Source: Chitinophagaceae bacterium UBA1953 (lineage in GTDB: Bacteria; Bacteroidota; Bacteroidia; Chitinophagales; Chitinophagaceae). Taken from it: a stretch of 64,000 bases of DNA. Below the pieces are notes generated by a model. It was not told the origin of the DNA. It was given only the letters and a program-made list of their open reading frames with translations, and ran no database searches. Below, one piece after another: positions 34,690-43,101 of the stretch (positions are counted from its first letter, which is position 1; every line of letters begins with the position of its first letter). Position numbers and translations under genes: made by a program. The stretch is from positions 425,577 through 489,576 of the forward strand of contig DDEN01000056.1 of NCBI GenBank assembly GCA_002336115.1. The letters run 5' to 3'.

Positions 34690-36624
34690 ATGAAACCAAT
34701 ACTGACTCTTTTATTGTTATTATTCCTGTTTTCTGCCGTAAGTGGACAGGAACTGATGAATAAAGACAGTTTGCTCAGGCTTTTGCCTGTTGCAAAAGAA
34801 GACAGTAATAGAGTATTGCTGCTGATAAATATTGGCCAGCAATACGAATCCAACGAACCGGATAAAGCAAAGTCGTATTACCTGCTGGCAAAACAGATCA
34901 GTGAAAAAATACATTACCCGCTGGGAGTTGTGAAGTATGCAGCCAACTATACGTTTGTGCTCAACATGCAGGGACTTTACGATTCATCTATTCTCGTAAA
35001 CCTTGAAGCTTTGAAAATTGCAAGAACAATCAACAATCCTGAATACCTGGGGAAAACATTGTTCAATACCGGAACATCGTACCGGCAGGCAGGCCAATAC
35101 GAAGAAGCTGTGAAATATTACGAAGAAGGAAAGAAGATATTTGAACAGAGCGATAATAAAATAACAGAAGCAAGAACCGGCGATATTCTTCAACTGCTGT
35201 ACCACGATATGCACCAATACACAAAAGCTATTCAGTATGGTGAAAAATCGGTAAAGATTCTCAGGGAAGTCAACGATTCTGTATGGTTGGGATACGCTTT
35301 GAATAATCTCGGCCTTAATTATTCAGCACTTCAACAAAGCAACAAATCAGAACAGCTATTCAAAGAAGCACTTAAAATAGGACAGCTAATCGGGGATAAA
35401 AACATGCAGGTATCACAACTGCTTAATATTGGTGATATTGCCATGCATAAAAACCGGTATGCAGAGGCAAGGCCATTGTTTGAAAAAGCGCTCCTGCTAT
35501 CGCAGGAAATACAGGCTTCAGAATCGGAAATGATCGCTTACAAAGGATTGTCTTTTTGCTACGAGTCAGATAAACAATATGATTATGCAAAACAGCTTGC
35601 ATTAAAAGCGCTGAATATTTCTTACCAGTATAATTTACGCCTTGAAAGGCAGAAACTCTTTACTCATCTTTCCAACCTTGCATATTCCATGCAGGATAAG
35701 CAACTGGGAGAATATTATGCAACAGAGGGTACATTACTCGGCGACAGTTTATTAAATGAAACAATACAAAAGAACACGCTGGAACTGGAAAAGAAATATG
35801 AAACAGAAAAGAAGAACACACAAATACAATTACAGCAATCTGAATTAAAACGCCGACGCATTTTTAATTACCTGCTTTCGGGAAGTGCATTGGCGCTGTT
35901 ACTTATTACCGGGCTGCTGTACCGTACTTATAAGCAAAAGCAAAAGCTGCAGCAGCAACGTATTGCTGAACTGGAAACAGAAAAACAATTAACTGCAACC
36001 GAAGCCGTATTAAAAGGTGAAGAACAGGAACGCACCCGTCTTGCAAAAGATCTGCACGATGGACTGGGAGGTATGCTCAGCGGCATTAAATATTCAATGA
36101 ATATGATGAAAGGAAACGTAATCATGACACCTGAAAACCAGCAGGCATTTGAACGAAGCATGGACATGCTCGACAGTTCAATTAAGGAAATGCGCCGTGT
36201 GGCTCATAACATGATGCCGGAAGCGTTGGTGAAGTTTGGATTGGATACTGCTTTAAAAGATTTCTGTAACGATATTAACCAGACTGGTGCATTGAATGTA
36301 AATTACCAGTCGATAGGAATGGAAGGAGAAGAAGTGGATCAAACAACAGCCATCACCGTTTACCGTATTGTACAGGAGCTCATCAACAACACCATGAAAC
36401 ATGCAGCAGCTAAAAATGCTATTGTGCAACTGAGCAAAGAAAACAATAAGCTGAGCATTACCGTAGAAGATGATGGAAAAGGATTTGATACAGCAATACT
36501 GCAAAGCGCAAAAGGAATCGGCTGGACAAATATTCAGAACCGTGTTGAATTCCTGAAAGGTAAACTGGATGTAAATTCGGGAGAAGGAAAAGGAACTTCA
36601 GTTTTAATTGAAATGAACGTTTAA
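34690..36624 (+). CDS. TPR-containing sensor histidine kinase (HisKA_3)
   Basis: A 644-residue kinase. A signal peptide (MKPILTLLLLLFLFSAVSGQ) is followed by about eight tetratricopeptide repeats (residues 40-350), for example SYRQAGQYEEAVKYYEEGKK. A coiled-coil stretch leads to one membrane helix (about 395-415) and another coiled coil (KQKLQQQRIAELETEKQL). The HisKA_3 domain has the phosphoacceptor His456 in RLAKDLHDGLGGMLSG, and the HATPase carries DDGKGFDT and GEGKGTSV. The periplasmic TPRs imply sensing through a protein partner. It shares the last base of its stop with the following regulator gene (TAATG), and is divergent from the propeller kinase. Confidence 0.92.
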   Translation: MKPILTLLLLLFLFSAVSGQELMNKDSLLRLLPVAKEDSNRVLLLINIGQQYESNEPDKAKSYYLLAKQISEKIHYPLGVVKYAANYTFVLNMQGLYDSSILVNLEALKIARTINNPEYLGKTLFNTGTSYRQAGQYEEAVKYYEEGKKIFEQSDNKITEARTGDILQLLYHDMHQYTKAIQYGEKSVKILREVNDSVWLGYALNNLGLNYSALQQSNKSEQLFKEALKIGQLIGDKNMQVSQLLNIGDIAMHKNRYAEARPLFEKALLLSQEIQASESEMIAYKGLSFCYESDKQYDYAKQLALKALNISYQYNLRLERQKLFTHLSNLAYSMQDKQLGEYYATEGTLLGDSLLNETIQKNTLELEKKYETEKKNTQIQLQQSELKRRRIFNYLLSGSALALLLITGLLYRTYKQKQKLQQQRIAELETEKQLTATEAVLKGEEQERTRLAKDLHDGLGGMLSGIKYSMNMMKGNVIMTPENQQAFERSMDMLDSSIKEMRRVAHNMMPEALVKFGLDTALKDFCNDINQTGALNVNYQSIGMEGEEVDQTTAITVYRIVQELINNTMKHAAAKNAIVQLSKENNKLSITVEDDGKGFDTAILQSAKGIGWTNIQNRVEFLKGKLDVNSGEGKGTSVLIEMNV

Positions 36625-37250
36625 TGAAGACAAGTGTTTTTATTGTTGATGATCATTATATGGTGGTGGAAGGCATCCGCTCACTGCTTCAAACTGAGCA
36701 GGAAATAGAATGGGCGGGCCATGCCATGAATGCCGCTTCCTGTCTTGCTTTTTTAAAGCAGCAGTTACCTGATGTTATTCTTATGGATATTAATCTGCCC
36801 GATAAAAGCGGAATTGATTTGTGCAAAGAAGTGAAAGAACAATATCCTTCTGTATTCATACTCGGCTTAAGCACATTTAATCAACAAAGCTTTGTAAATA
36901 AAATGATGGATAACGGAGCTTCGGGATATGTATTAAAAAATGCAACGCAAAACGAATTGATGGAAGCCATACAGGCAGTGGCAAAAGGAAAAACATTTTT
37001 AAGTGATGAAGTGGTCAGTTCGCTGAATGAAAGCAAAGCTGCACAGCCTGTATTAACCCGTAGAGAAAAAGAAGTACTTGAACTTATTTCGGAAGGACTT
37101 ACTAACAGTGAAATTGCTGAAAAACTTTTTGTAAGTGTAAATACAGTTGATACACACCGTAAAAACCTGCTTGCCAAACTGGAAGCAAAAAACACAGCCG
37201 ATCTTGTACGGCTTGCTATCAGGCATCATTTCATTTCTGCACATAAATAA
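36624..37250 (+). CDS. NarL/LuxR-type response regulator
   Basis: A 208-residue response regulator. The receiver domain has the acidic pair in IVDDHYMVVEGIRSLL, the phosphoacceptor Asp55 in VILMDINLPDKSG and the lysine in YVLKNATQNE. The LuxR-type HTH is LTRREKEVLELISEGLTNSE to VNTVDTHRKNLLAKL. The start codon overlaps the kinase stop by one base (TAATG), so the two are translationally coupled and form a pair. It resembles the regulator at 30.8 kb in layout; the two may read similar DNA sites. Confidence 0.93.
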   Translation: MKTSVFIVDDHYMVVEGIRSLLQTEQEIEWAGHAMNAASCLAFLKQQLPDVILMDINLPDKSGIDLCKEVKEQYPSVFILGLSTFNQQSFVNKMMDNGASGYVLKNATQNELMEAIQAVAKGKTFLSDEVVSSLNESKAAQPVLTRREKEVLELISEGLTNSEIAEKLFVSVNTVDTHRKNLLAKLEAKNTADLVRLAIRHHFISAHK

Positions 37251-37281
37251 AGAAGAGCCCTTCACTGAAAGGCTCTTCTTT
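37250..37281. terminator. Bidirectional terminator between the regulator and NamZ genes
   Basis: AAAGAAGAGCC and GGCTCTTCTTT are perfect complements around CTTCACTGAAA, with A and T runs on both sides. It starts at the last base of the regulator stop codon and lies 18 bp past the stop of the convergent namZ-like gene. Confidence 0.85.
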
Positions 37282-37298
37282 ATTTACCGGTGTTTTGT

Positions 37299-38561
37299 TT
37301 ATTCAAAGTCTTTATACAGTAAATACTTTTTGCGGATTGCTTTAAATTTAACCAAAGCAGGCTCCCAGCTTTTGCGTATTTCTGCTTCTGTTTTTCCATC
37401 TGTGATCTGCTGCATTAAAGTACTGTTACCTGCCAGTTTGTTAAAGAATGAATCATCAGACTTGCCACTTTTTGGAGTAAGGAAAAAATTATTTTTTTCA
37501 GGAAACAAGCGGTAAGCTTCCAGTAGCCATTTCAACTGTAATTTGCCATTTACTTTTTTCATTACATCATCAGTAGTGCCGCTTAAATCCCAGCCATAAC
37601 AAAGCTGATCCTGAAGCTTGGGTGTTTTAGCGCCGGGCATACTTACAGGAGTAAATGAAATTAAATTCTTCGGTAGAGAAGGATGACCAAAAATCTGGAA
37701 CTGTTTATTGGTTCCTCTTCCTTCGCTCAGCACTGTACCTTCAAAAAAGCAGGTGGAAGGATATAATAAAATGGATTGAATGTTGGGCAGATTGGGTGAT
37801 GGTTTCACCGGCAGTTCATACGGAGTTCTGTGCGTATAGTTGTTGCACGGAATAACCAGCATTTCAAACTTACCATGTCGTCCTGCCAGATCATAATACT
37901 TTCCATCAATCCATTCTTCTTCATAAATCATCTGCGCATATTCACCAATCGTCATACCATATACAACGGGCACGGGCTGTCTTCCAATAAATGATTTATA
38001 AGGAGCTTCCAGTACAGGTCCGTCAACATAACCGGCATTGGGATTGGGGCGGTCGAGAATAATCAGTGTTTTGCCATATTCCATTGCCGATTCAATATAA
38101 AACTCCAGTGAAGAAATGTATGTGTAGAAACGCACACCCACATCCTGTATATCAAACAGCATAACATCCACACCGGCAAGGTCTTCTTTCGTCGGTTTAC
38201 GTTTTTCACCATACAATGAAATAACCTGCACGCCTGTTTGTTTATCAACATAATTGCCTACTTCTTCACCGGCATCGGCTGTGCCACGGAAACCATGTTC
38301 GGGCGAAAAGATCACTTTAATATTCACTCCAAGTTTCTTCAGTGTATCAACCAAATGTGTTTTACCTACAATAGAAGTCTGGTTGGCAAAAACACCAACT
38401 CCCTTTCCCTGTAGCAGTGAAAGATATTGCCTCATGTTTTCTGCGCCGGTCTGTAATACACCTCCTTTAATAGAGCCCCTGTTGTAACCAGCACGCCCAT
38501 GTACCTGTGCATGTGTAATAAAGCAGAAAAGGGTAAATGTTAATACAAAGAATTGTTTCAT
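37299..38561 (-). CDS. Exo-beta-N-acetylmuramidase NamZ-like (DUF1343)
   Basis: A 420-residue exported protein of the DUF1343 family, shown in Tannerella and Bacillus to contain NamZ, an exo-acting N-acetylmuramidase that removes terminal MurNAc from peptidoglycan fragments (family GH171). Seen here: a signal peptide (MKQFFVLTFTLFCFITHAQ), FANQTSIVGKTHLVDTLKKL, IFSPEHGFRGTADAGE, DIQDVGVRFYTY, ILDRPNPNAGYVDGPV, and the PVVYGMTIGEYAQMI and SEGRGTNKQFQIFG segments that line the active site. Length is usual for the family. The ATG at 38561 gives the signal peptide. It likely works in peptidoglycan recycling or turnover. Confidence 0.9.
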   Translation of the reverse strand: MKQFFVLTFTLFCFITHAQVHGRAGYNRGSIKGGVLQTGAENMRQYLSLLQGKGVGVFANQTSIVGKTHLVDTLKKLGVNIKVIFSPEHGFRGTADAGEEVGNYVDKQTGVQVISLYGEKRKPTKEDLAGVDVMLFDIQDVGVRFYTYISSLEFYIESAMEYGKTLIILDRPNPNAGYVDGPVLEAPYKSFIGRQPVPVVYGMTIGEYAQMIYEEEWIDGKYYDLAGRHGKFEMLVIPCNNYTHRTPYELPVKPSPNLPNIQSILLYPSTCFFEGTVLSEGRGTNKQFQIFGHPSLPKNLISFTPVSMPGAKTPKLQDQLCYGWDLSGTTDDVMKKVNGKLQLKWLLEAYRLFPEKNNFFLTPKSGKSDDSFFNKLAGNSTLMQQITDGKTEAEIRKSWEPALVKFKAIRKKYLLYKDFE

Positions 38562-38635
38562 GTAATGTTTTTTGATGCTCAAATATGCTGAATTAGTACC
38601 GTAAAAAAAAGTTAATGGGATAGGAGGTAATCCGG

Positions 38636-38643
38636 TAATTTTG
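38636..38643 (+). promoter_or_regulatory. -7 element (TAATTTTG) of the FKBP gene
   Basis: A perfect TAnnTTTG box 17 bp upstream of the ATG at 38661, implying a very short leader. A clear -33 box is not seen. Confidence 0.6.
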
Positions 38644-38660
38644 CCTGAAATTCTAAAAAT

Positions 38661-39113
38661 ATGCAACAAGCGAAAAAAGGCGATACAGTACGTGTACATT
38701 ACACCGGTAAACTAACTTCAGGTGAGCAATTTGATTCAAGTGCCGGTCGTGAACCTCTTGAATTTGAAGTAGGTGCCGGTATGATGATTAAGGGTTTTGA
38801 TGATGCAGTGGTTGGTATGGCCATAGGTGATAAAAAAACAATTACAATTCCTCCAACTGAAGCATACGGTGAACGTAATGAACAGATGGTGATTGATTTT
38901 CCCCGTTCTAATTTCCCTGCCGATCTTACTCCGGAAGTAGGTATGCAGTTAATGATGAACAACAATGCAGGGCAGCAGTTTCCTGTAACGATTGTTGAAG
39001 TAAAAGAAGAGGCTGTGCTACTTGATGCCAATCATTCACTGGCAGGAAAAGAACTGGTGTTTGATATTGAAATGATGGAAATTGATGCAAAAGGACTGAT
39101 TATTGTTCCTTAA
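38661..39113 (+). CDS. FKBP-type peptidyl-prolyl isomerase (SlyD-like)
   Basis: A 150-residue cytoplasmic FKBP. The start is MQQAKKGDTVRVHYTGKLTS, with GEQFDSSAGREPLEFEVGAG, then MIKGFDDAVVGMAIGDKKTI, then an inserted IF (insert-in-flap) domain (about residues 70-120) as in SlyD. There is no histidine-rich metal-binding tail. Such enzymes combine prolyl cis/trans isomerisation with chaperone activity from the inserted domain. It is divergent from the namZ-like gene with about 100 bp between their starts, and a terminator at 39147-39178 follows. Confidence 0.93.
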   Translation: MQQAKKGDTVRVHYTGKLTSGEQFDSSAGREPLEFEVGAGMMIKGFDDAVVGMAIGDKKTITIPPTEAYGERNEQMVIDFPRSNFPADLTPEVGMQLMMNNNAGQQFPVTIVEVKEEAVLLDANHSLAGKELVFDIEMMEIDAKGLIIVP

Positions 39114-39122
39114 GACGTGAGA

Positions 39123-39150
39123 AGTTATAAGTAGTAAGTTATAAGTAAAA
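39123..39150. repeat. 7-bp repeat array downstream of the FKBP gene
   Basis: AGTTATA, AGTAGTA, AGTTATA, AGTAAAA in perfect 7-base phase, starting nine bases after the FKBP stop codon and running directly into the terminator stem. Confidence 0.75.
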
Positions 39151-39178
39151 GCCGGAAGCAATCTGCTTCCGGCTTTTT
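39147..39178 (+). terminator. Terminator after the FKBP gene
   Basis: AAAAGCCGGAAGCA and TGCTTCCGGCTTTT pair around a four-base loop and run into T residues. Confidence 0.88.
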
Positions 39179-39229
39179 TATCATCAGCAATCAGTAATCA
39201 CTACAGTTATAACAATTGCAATGCAACTG

Positions 39230-39285
39230 ATTACTTACAACTTTTCACTTACTACTTATTACCTACCACTTAATACTTACCACTC
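39230..39285. repeat. 7-bp repeat array, inverted relative to the one at 39123, containing a stop codon
   Basis: ATTACTT, ACAACTT, TTCACTT, ACTACTT, ATTACCT, ACCACTT, AATACTT, ACCACTC: eight units in strict 7-base phase. AAGTAGTAAG in the left array and CTTACTACTT here are reverse complements. The minus-strand stop codon of the gene at 39284 lies at the array's end. Confidence 0.8.
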
Positions 39286-39832
39286 ACTTCCCCCTGTTCA
39301 GCCACCAGCCAAGCCATAACCCCACAAGCGCCCACGATAGTAACGCATCAAGCAAATGTCCCCATACATCAAACGTTTCATACCATATATGAAGGGTGTA
39401 AGGCGAGTTGAAAAATACAATCAGCCCCACGGCAAGCGACGAAAAGAAAACAGTGGCAAAATTGTTCTCCTGTATTTTGCCCATAATGAAAATAAACAGG
39501 AACACAATTACAACATTTACGGCAAAACCTCTCACCATATTTATCGTCATATTGTTTTTCATTTCAGTGTGATAAAACACCTGTGCCCAGGGTTTGCCTA
39601 TAGATGTTTCCATTGCTTTCTGCTGTTCTTCCTTTGATGCATTCTTAGAAACATTCGGAAGGAAAAAAGCCCCGTCGCCATTAATCTGGGTGCCGAGGAA
39701 GGTAAGAATTGTGTCCTGGTTGGGAGTATATTCCTGTTGCGAACGATGAAGATCAAAAAACGTCCAGGAAGCAAATTGCCATAGAAAGATAAGAGCGCCC
39801 CCAACAAAACCTCCGATGATAACTTTTGTCAT
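39284..39832 (-). CDS. Integral membrane protein, unknown function
   Basis: A 182-residue protein with four membrane segments: one at the N-terminus (VIIGGFVGGALIFLWQFASW), then a ~70-residue probably periplasmic loop, then three at the C-terminal half (AVNVVIVFLFIFIMG; FFSSLAVGLIVFFNSPYTL; LLDALLSWALVGLWLGWWL). I do not recognise a named family. The loop is acidic and contains SKEEQQKAMETSIGKPWAQV. The stop codon falls in a heptamer repeat array; nothing else indicates its role. Confidence 0.65.
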   Translation of the reverse strand: MTKVIIGGFVGGALIFLWQFASWTFFDLHRSQQEYTPNQDTILTFLGTQINGDGAFFLPNVSKNASKEEQQKAMETSIGKPWAQVFYHTEMKNNMTINMVRGFAVNVVIVFLFIFIMGKIQENNFATVFFSSLAVGLIVFFNSPYTLHIWYETFDVWGHLLDALLSWALVGLWLGWWLNRGK

Positions 39833-39919
39833 GAGTTGAGTTTTAGTGTATCAATAATAAACCATCAAATCAGCCGTAACTTTTCTGCTGCAAAGCAGGG
39901 GTTGAAAAAAGCACCGGGA

Positions 39920-40015
39920 ATGATTTTTATGGCAGAATTCTATATGGAAGAACCATTAGAAAATTATCACATGAAAATTATAAAAACAATCAGGCAAATG
40001 CAAGAAGAAAAATGA
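39920..40015 (+). CDS. Possible 31-residue small protein
   Basis: A short frame starting MIFMAEFYMEEPLENYHMKI and ending QMQEEK, ending two bases before the stop codon of the convergent CPBP protease gene. The composition is protein-like and the frame stays open ~80 bases upstream, so it could also be a degraded gene end. No promoter or ribosome site supports it. Confidence 0.25.
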   Translation: MIFMAEFYMEEPLENYHMKIIKTIRQMQEEK

Positions 40016-40017
40016 AT

Positions 40018-40869
40018 TTATGCAGCGGCCTGTACAGGATATTTTTTCTGGAAAATAAAATACAGGATAATGCTGGCAAGTGCGGCAGTAAGAGTGGTTA
40101 ACCAGGATGCTTCAAGACCAAAAGGCCCACCCGTAAGTAAAATTGATCCATGTAAATTCTGCTGCATAAAAGAGGGTAGTTCAATACCGCTTACATCAAA
40201 ACCAAGTACCGGCCCTTGGAAAAAATTCCAACTGAAATGAAAGAAAACCGAAAACCACAGGTTTCGGGTGTAGATATAATTCACACCCAGCAAAAAACCA
40301 GCAATGAAAATATTAATAAATGCAAGCAGGTTAAAATTAGGATTCATGGAATGAAACAGCGCAAACAAAACCGCAGAAACAAACAACGCATTTGTTTTAC
40401 GCATACGCTGCATCAGGTTCTGCAATACATACCCTCTGAACACCAGCTCTTCCACAAAAGCAACCATTGCTAATGCTGTAAATACAAATGCCAGTTCCTT
40501 CCATTCCACAGTTACCGTAAACCATTGCAGCAAGCCCATCAGCCAAAGGATAGTGGCCATACATGTTATCAGCAATACACCACTTGCAAACCCCGAAATA
40601 CGCTCCCTGCCAAACCCCTTCCACTGCAGCCCAAGGCTTGCAATACTTTTTTTATCAATGAGTTTTCTGAACAGCAGCACGAGCAATGTACCTGTAATAA
40701 AGTTGATGAGTATGGCAGAGTAAAAAAGATGAATGGCAAGGGTATTTTTAAAAAGCAACACCGTAACCGCAGCAATCAGTTTTGAAGCTGCAATGGTAAT
40801 AAACAGGTATATAAGCAGGAATGCTGTTGCTCTTACCCAGCCTTGGTTTACTGTTGCTTTTTGCTGCAT
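40018..40869 (-). CDS. CPBP-family intramembrane glutamic protease (CAAX-like)
   Basis: A 283-residue membrane protein with about eight helices. The three ABI/CPBP motifs are all present: EELVFRGY (the EExxxR metal/glutamate motif, about residue 142), FALFHSMNPNF and HFSWNFFQG. Eukaryotic Rce1 of this superfamily trims prenylated proteins; bacterial members are intramembrane proteases often linked to peptide processing, immunity or envelope stress. The substrate here is unknown. It is divergent from peptidase T, with about 60 bp between starts. Confidence 0.9.
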   Translation of the reverse strand: MQQKATVNQGWVRATAFLLIYLFITIAASKLIAAVTVLLFKNTLAIHLFYSAILINFITGTLLVLLFRKLIDKKSIASLGLQWKGFGRERISGFASGVLLITCMATILWLMGLLQWFTVTVEWKELAFVFTALAMVAFVEELVFRGYVLQNLMQRMRKTNALFVSAVLFALFHSMNPNFNLLAFINIFIAGFLLGVNYIYTRNLWFSVFFHFSWNFFQGPVLGFDVSGIELPSFMQQNLHGSILLTGGPFGLEASWLTTLTAALASIILYFIFQKKYPVQAAA

Positions 40870-40878
40870 GTGTATGAT

Positions 40879-40910
40879 TTTGGGTGTTGTGCCTAAATCG
40901 TTTACTTTAC
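40879..40910 (+). promoter_or_regulatory. Probable promoter of the peptidase T gene
   Basis: TTTG at 40879-40882 and TACTTTAC at 40903-40910, a two-mismatch TAnnTTTG, are separated by 20 bases. The box ends 18 bases before the ATG at 40929. Confidence 0.5.
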
Positions 40911-40928
40911 AGCTTCAAAAATAAGTGT

Positions 40929-42176
40929 ATGAGTTTACAAAACAATTTCGGAACAGCAGAACGTTTAATGCGTTATGTGCAGATAGATACTCAAAGCGAT
41001 CCTAACTCAGATACATCACCCACAACAGAAAAACAGAAAAACCTTTCGCAACTGCTGGTGCAGGAGTTAAAATCCATTGGTATTGCCGATGCAGAAATGG
41101 ATGCTTACGGTTATGTATATGCCACCATTCCATCCAACACCACAAAGAATGTTCCTGCCATCTGTTTCTGCAGCCATGTTGATACAGCTCCCGATTGCAG
41201 CGGTACAGGTGTAAAACCCATCCTGCATAAAAATTACGACGGAAAAGATATTGTACTGCCCGATGATACAACACAAATCATCAGCACATCAACTTATGAA
41301 TATCTTAAAACACATATTGGCAAGGATATTATTACAGCCAGCGGTACAACGCTTCTTGGTGCAGATGATAAAGCAGGTGTGGCCATTATTATGAGCATGG
41401 CCAGTTATTTAATGAAACATCCTGAAGTAAAACATGGTGCCATCCGCATTTTGTTTACACCCGATGAAGAAGTGGGCAAGGGAACCGATAAAGCCGATAT
41501 GAACAAACTCGGAGCCTCTATTGGTTATACATTGGATGGTGGCGAACTGGGTACATTGGAAGATGAAACCTTCAGTGCAGATGGAGTGAAGATTATTGTT
41601 AACGGTGTAATTGTACACCCGGGTTATGCAAAAGGTATTCTGGTGAATGCTTTGAAAATTGCAGGTGAAATACTTTCAGCACTTCCAAAAAATGAATGGA
41701 GTCCTGAAACAACTGAAAAACGGGAAGGTTTTGTACACCCGCTTGCAGTAAATGGTATTGCTGAAAAGGCAACCATTGAATTTATTGTGCGTGATTTCAC
41801 CGTTGAAGGTTTACACAACCACGAAGCAAGATTAAAATCTATTGCTGAAACTATTATGAAGCAGTACCCCAACTGCACAATGAAATTCATCGTGAAGGAA
41901 CAATACCGCAACATGAAGGAAGTGCTGGACAAGCATCCGCAGATTGTTGCCCATGCTGAAGAAGCGTATAAACGTAGCGGACTAACAGTGATCAACAAAC
42001 CCATACGTGGAGGTACCGATGGCAGCCGTTTCAGCTATATGGGTATGCCATGCCCCAATTTGTTTACAGGAATGCAGGGCATCCACAGCAAACACGAGTG
42101 GGTGGGTGTGGAAGATATGGAGCAAAGTGCCAATATGCTGGTGAATTTAGTACAGGTGTGGGAGGAGAAGAGTTGA
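40929..42176 (+). CDS. pepT: Peptidase T (tripeptide aminopeptidase)
   Basis: A 415-residue M20B metallopeptidase that releases the N-terminal residue of tripeptides in the cytoplasm. The zinc-binding motifs are in order: CFCSHVDTAPDCSG, LLGADDKAGVAI, FTPDEEVGKGTDK (catalytic glutamate), TLDGGELG and the final histidine in MQGIHSKHEWV. The dimerisation domain lies between. The length fits PepT (about 408-415). The ATG at 40929 (MSLQNNFGTAERLMRY) was taken over a farther start at 40884. No close downstream gene follows for more than 900 bp. Confidence 0.95.
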   Translation: MSLQNNFGTAERLMRYVQIDTQSDPNSDTSPTTEKQKNLSQLLVQELKSIGIADAEMDAYGYVYATIPSNTTKNVPAICFCSHVDTAPDCSGTGVKPILHKNYDGKDIVLPDDTTQIISTSTYEYLKTHIGKDIITASGTTLLGADDKAGVAIIMSMASYLMKHPEVKHGAIRILFTPDEEVGKGTDKADMNKLGASIGYTLDGGELGTLEDETFSADGVKIIVNGVIVHPGYAKGILVNALKIAGEILSALPKNEWSPETTEKREGFVHPLAVNGIAEKATIEFIVRDFTVEGLHNHEARLKSIAETIMKQYPNCTMKFIVKEQYRNMKEVLDKHPQIVAHAEEAYKRSGLTVINKPIRGGTDGSRFSYMGMPCPNLFTGMQGIHSKHEWVGVEDMEQSANMLVNLVQVWEEKS

Positions 42177-42329
42177 GTTATAAGCAGGCAGAAAATTAAA
42201 AGGAAAAGTAAAAACTGTTGTAACAACCCGTATAAAGCGAATAAAGTTGCTTCCTGTTAAAACAGATCCCCTTGACTTTTACTTTTTGCTACCCAAAACA
42301 GGTATCTTTTTTAAAGTCGTACATAAAGC

Positions 42330-42432
42330 CATTTCTTCGCTCTTTCTTCCCCTCCGCTTCGCTTCTTCTCTATGTCTTGTTCGCTCCAGAGCGAAGAAAG
42401 AGCGAAGAAAGAGCGAAGAAAACACGAAGAAG
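42330..42432. repeat. Imperfect inverted repeat with 11-bp tandem units
   Basis: Three perfect copies of GAGCGAAGAAA (42389-42421) plus a degenerate fourth (ACACGAAGAAG) face a TTCTTCGCTCTTTCTTC-like arm at about 42334-42370. The centre is TTCGCT-CCAG-AGCGAA, so the whole ~100 bp can fold into a long imperfect hairpin. Confidence 0.75.
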
Positions 42433-42468
42433 ATAGCGCAAAGACAATAGCCAGGCGGGGAACAGGCT

Positions 42469-42552
42469 GAATGCAGAATGCGGGATGCCAAAGGCTGAAG
42501 GCGAAATGCTGAATTCGCAAAACCATAGACCAACGGTCATCGATCAACAGCT
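42469..42552. repeat. 7-bp repeat array, 12 degenerate units
   Basis: In unbroken 7-base phase: GAATGCA, GAATGCG, GGATGCC, AAAGGCT, GAAGGCG, AAATGCT, GAATTCG, CAAAACC, ATAGACC, AACGGTC, ATCGATC, AACAGCT. The period is clear although units drift from one sub-consensus to another. Confidence 0.7.
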
Positions 42553-43101
42553 AACAATCTTAACCTGATATTTTTTTATTATAATCATCTGTAATATCTT
42601 AGAACGGCAAAACCCTTGAAACGATGGCACCTTACCAACAAATAACCCACCGGGGCAGGCAAACCGAAAACACGGGTGCAGAAAGGTGACAGCTATGTAA
42701 AAGCAATAACAACGATAATAGAATCAATATACTTGTGCCTGAAGAAAGTTGAGTGGAAAGAAGGGTAACATGAATTAGCTAAGTGCTGATGAAATGTGTG
42801 CAAACGAATAGAAGCATTTGCGAAAGTTTACAATCTGTATTTGTGAAATCAGTTTTTTTAAATACAATTGTAAACAGGTATCGATAACCAGAGTATAACA
42901 ACTGAAGACAAAAGTTTATCGATATGAAACCTTCGTTTATTTATGCGTTGGTTGAAGCGGCTTTGATAGTCTGCTGTTCAACTTTTTTGTTTTTGCAGGT
43001 GCATCTTTTTTAAGTCTTTAGCGCTTTTACGGGTGCATAAAAGGCTTAACACTTGACCTAACCTGTAAAAGAACTAAAGCATTATTTATTAAACTTTGCT
43101 T

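Larger units (their letters stand above)
42177..43101. other. 925-bp region without a supported gene; repeat-rich in its first 400 bp
   Basis: Frames here have repetitive or unnatural composition, and none is credible. The left part holds an imperfect inverted repeat with 11-bp tandem units (42330-42432) and a heptamer array (42469-42552). The right part (42560-43100) is unique, AT-rich and without recognisable RNA or transposase remnants. Confidence 0.6.

Noticed and set aside
37299..38699. Longer N-terminus of the NamZ-like protein (start at 38699)
   Set aside because: The ATG at 38561 starts a normal signal peptide; the extra 46 residues overlap the FKBP gene on the other strand and look non-coding.
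42247..42547. Three overlapping short frames in the 11-bp and 7-bp repeat region after pepT
   Set aside because: Their protein sequences are simply the repeats in translation (runs of Arg, Ser, Lys, Glu) on both strands; no conserved-looking protein results.
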